DNA from: Actinomycetota bacterium
GTDB lineage: Bacteria > Actinomycetota > Thermoleophilia > Gaiellales > F1-60-MAGs149
Assembly: GCA_016870485.1 (NCBI GenBank)
Contig: VGBM01000002.1
Coordinates: forward strand, 62,001-126,000
Reading direction: 5' to 3'
Length of the DNA stretch: 64,000 nucleotides
Below the pieces are notes generated by a model. The model was given only the letters and a program-made list of their open reading frames with translations, searched no databases and was not told where the DNA came from. The position numbers were made by a program, and so were the translations under genes. Shown here piece after piece: positions 62,481 through 64,000 of the stretch. Positions within the stretch are counted from its first letter, which is position 1; each line of letters begins with the position of its first letter.

Positions 62481-64000
62481 TCAGCGCATCCGGTCGCCGG
62501 CCGGGTCGACCAGCCGGTCGGGGCCGACGACGGCCGCCGCGTCGCCGTCGAGCGTCTCGACCGCGACCTCGGCGCCCTCGGGCACGTCGACCGGCAGGTA
62601 CGCGTAGCCGAGCATGCGCCCCGCGGTGTAGCCGTAGGCGGCGCTGCGGATGCGGCTGGTCGGCACGCCGGCGAGCGCCACGCTCTCGCCGCCGTAGACG
62701 GGCAGCCAGTCGCCGTCGCCGATCACGAGGGTGCGGATGCGGGTCTCGAAGCCCGCGGCGCGGCGCGCTTCGAGGGCCTCCTTGCCGATGTAGTCGGCGT
62801 CCTTGCGCGCGCAGAACGCGAGGCCGGCCTGGTCGGGGGTGTCGGACGGGGTCAGGTCGGTGCCGATGTAGCGGTAGCCCTTCTCCATCCGCAGCCCGTC
62901 GAGGGCGCGGTAGCCGCAGACGCGCACGTCGCCCGCGCCCCGCAGGGCGTCCCAGGCGGTGGTGGCGCTGGCCTCGCGGGCGTAGAGCTCGAAGCCGTAC
63001 TCGCCGACGTACGTGATCCGCTGCGCGAAGACCGGCGCGCCGCCGACCTCGATGGCCCGGCCCGTCCCGAACGCGATCGCCTCCGCGTCGGGCGCGACCG
63101 CGGCCATGATCCGCCGCGCGTCGGGGCCCCACAGGCCGATCACGGCGAGCTCGTCGGACTCCTCGCGGATCTCGACGTCGAGGCGCAGCCGGTGCGCAAT
63201 GCCCTCAAGCCAGCCGCGGTCGGCGGCGACGGCGCCGGCGCCCGTCACCATCCGGAAGGCGTCGTCGGCGAGGCGCGTGACCGTGACGTCCGCGATCACG
63301 CCGCCTCTGTGGTCGAGCATCTGCGTGTAGACGACGGCCCCGACCGGCCGGTCCATCTCCGCGTCGCAGGCCAGCTGCACGAGGGCAAGCGCCTCGGGGC
63401 CCTCGATCCGGATCTTGCCGAAGCTCGACAGGTCGATGATGCCGGCCGACTCGCGCAGCGCGCGGTGCTCCTCGCCGATCAGGTCGAAGAACGGCATCCG
63501 GCCCCAGCCCCAGGCGCGCTGGTCGGCGCCCATGCGCCGCCAGGGCCGCCCCGGGTCGACGTACTCGGCGCGCTCGAAGCCCGACTTGACCCCGAACACG
63601 ACCCCGGCCTCCTGAAGCCGGCTGTGCAGGAACGACAACCGGGTCGGCCGCCCCCACTCGTCCTGGTCGTAGGGGTAGCGGAGGCGGTAGTAGTAGCGGT
63701 ACGTCTCCTGCGCGGCCACGGCGGCGTGCTCGGGGGCGCGGTAGACGTCGGGGAACCGCCACGGCCGGTAGCCGGAGGCGTCCCACTCGGTCTCGCCGTG
63801 GACGACCCACTCGGCGAGCGTCTTGCCGATGCCGCCGGCCCCGCCGAAGCCGTTGAGGGACAGGCCGGCCGCGACCCAGAAGCCGGGCACCCCCGGCATC
63901 GGGCCGAGCAGCGGATTGGCGTCGGGGGTCATCGCGTCGGGGTGGCAGATCAGCGCGGCGACGCCGGCCCGCTCGAGGAACGGGAAGCGCCGGATCGCGC
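62481..64000 (-). CDS. FAD-dependent oxidoreductase/aminomethyltransferase fusion, sarcosine/dimethylglycine dehydrogenase-like (5' end cut)
   Basis: The last 506 codons of a large gene that runs off the right edge. The N-terminal part here is the end of an FAD-dependent amine-oxidase domain (TPDANPLLGPMPGVPGFWVA and SLNGFGGAGGIGKTLAEWV). The rest is a GcvT-type folate-binding domain (FDLIGEEHRALRESAGIIDL, YVGEYGFELYARE, and GYRALDGLRMEKGYRYIGTD). This is the layout of dimethylglycine and sarcosine dehydrogenases, which oxidise N-methyl groups and pass them to tetrahydrofolate. Its stop lies three bases after the convergent gene. Confidence 0.88.
   Translation of the reverse strand, partial: AIRRFPFLERAGVAALICHPDAMTPDANPLLGPMPGVPGFWVAAGLSLNGFGGAGGIGKTLAEWVVHGETEWDASGYRPWRFPDVYRAPEHAAVAAQETYRYYYRLRYPYDQDEWGRPTRLSFLHSRLQEAGVVFGVKSGFERAEYVDPGRPWRRMGADQRAWGWGRMPFFDLIGEEHRALRESAGIIDLSSFGKIRIEGPEALALVQLACDAEMDRPVGAVVYTQMLDHRGGVIADVTVTRLADDAFRMVTGAGAVAADRGWLEGIAHRLRLDVEIREESDELAVIGLWGPDARRIMAAVAPDAEAIAFGTGRAIEVGGAPVFAQRITYVGEYGFELYAREASATTAWDALRGAGDVRVCGYRALDGLRMEKGYRYIGTDLTPSDTPDQAGLAFCARKDADYIGKEALEARRAAGFETRIRTLVIGDGDWLPVYGGESVALAGVPTSRIRSAAYGYTAGRMLGYAYLPVDVPEGAEVAVETLDGDAAAVVGPDRLVDPAGDRMR

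Overview
This is a very GC-rich chromosomal window with dense genes, frequent GTG starts and many start/stop overlaps (ATGA, GTGA, TGATG). Its str-S10-spc-alpha ribosomal superoperon has the standard bacterial order. The protein features (actinobacterial-type RNA polymerase, zinc-binding S14, L33 and L36, apparent leaderless promoters, decapeptide-repeat secreted proteins) point to a high-GC actinobacterium. My guess is a Thermoleophilia/Solirubrobacterales-like lineage; that placement is inference.

Region 1 (1-22.6 kb, minus strand): the end of surE, then truA, a small membrane protein and a DcrB-like protein lie downstream of one long ribosomal run. In transcription order this is rpsL-rpsG-fusA-tuf, rpsJ-rplC-rplD-rplW-rplB-rpsS-rplV-rpsC-rplP-rpmC-rpsQ, rplN-rplX-rplE-rpsN-rpsH-rplF-rplR-rpsE-rpmD-rplO-secY-adk-map, then rpmJ-rpsM-rpsK-rpsD-rpoA-rplQ. 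infA is absent from its usual place between map and rpmJ. S17, S3 and L22 carry long low-complexity extensions. A good promoter (TTGGCG-N17-TACAGT) precedes rpsL.

Region 2 (22.7-24.3 kb): two genes sit between the str operon and rpoC. One is a secreted decapeptide-repeat protein with a C1q-like end. The other, on the plus strand, is a peroxiredoxin-like gene interrupted by an in-frame UGA exactly where the catalytic cysteine of a CxxC motif should be. A SECIS-like hairpin starts 17 nt after the UGA. I read it as a selenoprotein of the SelU/PRXL2 (AhpC-TSA_2) type, and it is the most interesting item here.

Region 3 (24.3-39.4 kb): rpoC (with two large insertions) and rpoB; a plus-strand antitoxin/PIN-toxin pair; rplL and rplJ with a clear L10-type leader; rplA, rplK, nusG, secE, rpmG; and ftsH. 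Strong bidirectional hairpin terminators separate the convergent units.

Region 4 (39.4-64 kb): mixed metabolic and envelope genes on both strands. They include an MFS transporter and a nucleoside phosphorylase sharing a 35-bp divergent promoter region; a lipid kinase; a coxD-coxE-coxF-like set (MoxR ATPase, VWA protein, XdhC); and a thioesterase. Then come a lipoprotein, a fused polysaccharide deacetylase/YbhN flippase-like protein with a glycosyltransferase, an FmdB zinc-ribbon gene behind a CIRCE-like operator, and a futalosine-hydrolase-like gene. The end holds an MMPL transporter, a glutamine amidotransferase, a Rieske oxygenase with a hydantoinase A/B pair, DedA, secreted proteins, and a truncated sarcosine/dimethylglycine dehydrogenase-like gene at the right edge. 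At least nine genes in this part have a TANNNT hexamer 6-7 nt before the start codon, so they are probably transcribed as leaderless mRNAs. No tRNA, rRNA, CRISPR array or insertion sequence was recognised, and no gap without a gene exceeds 300 bases.
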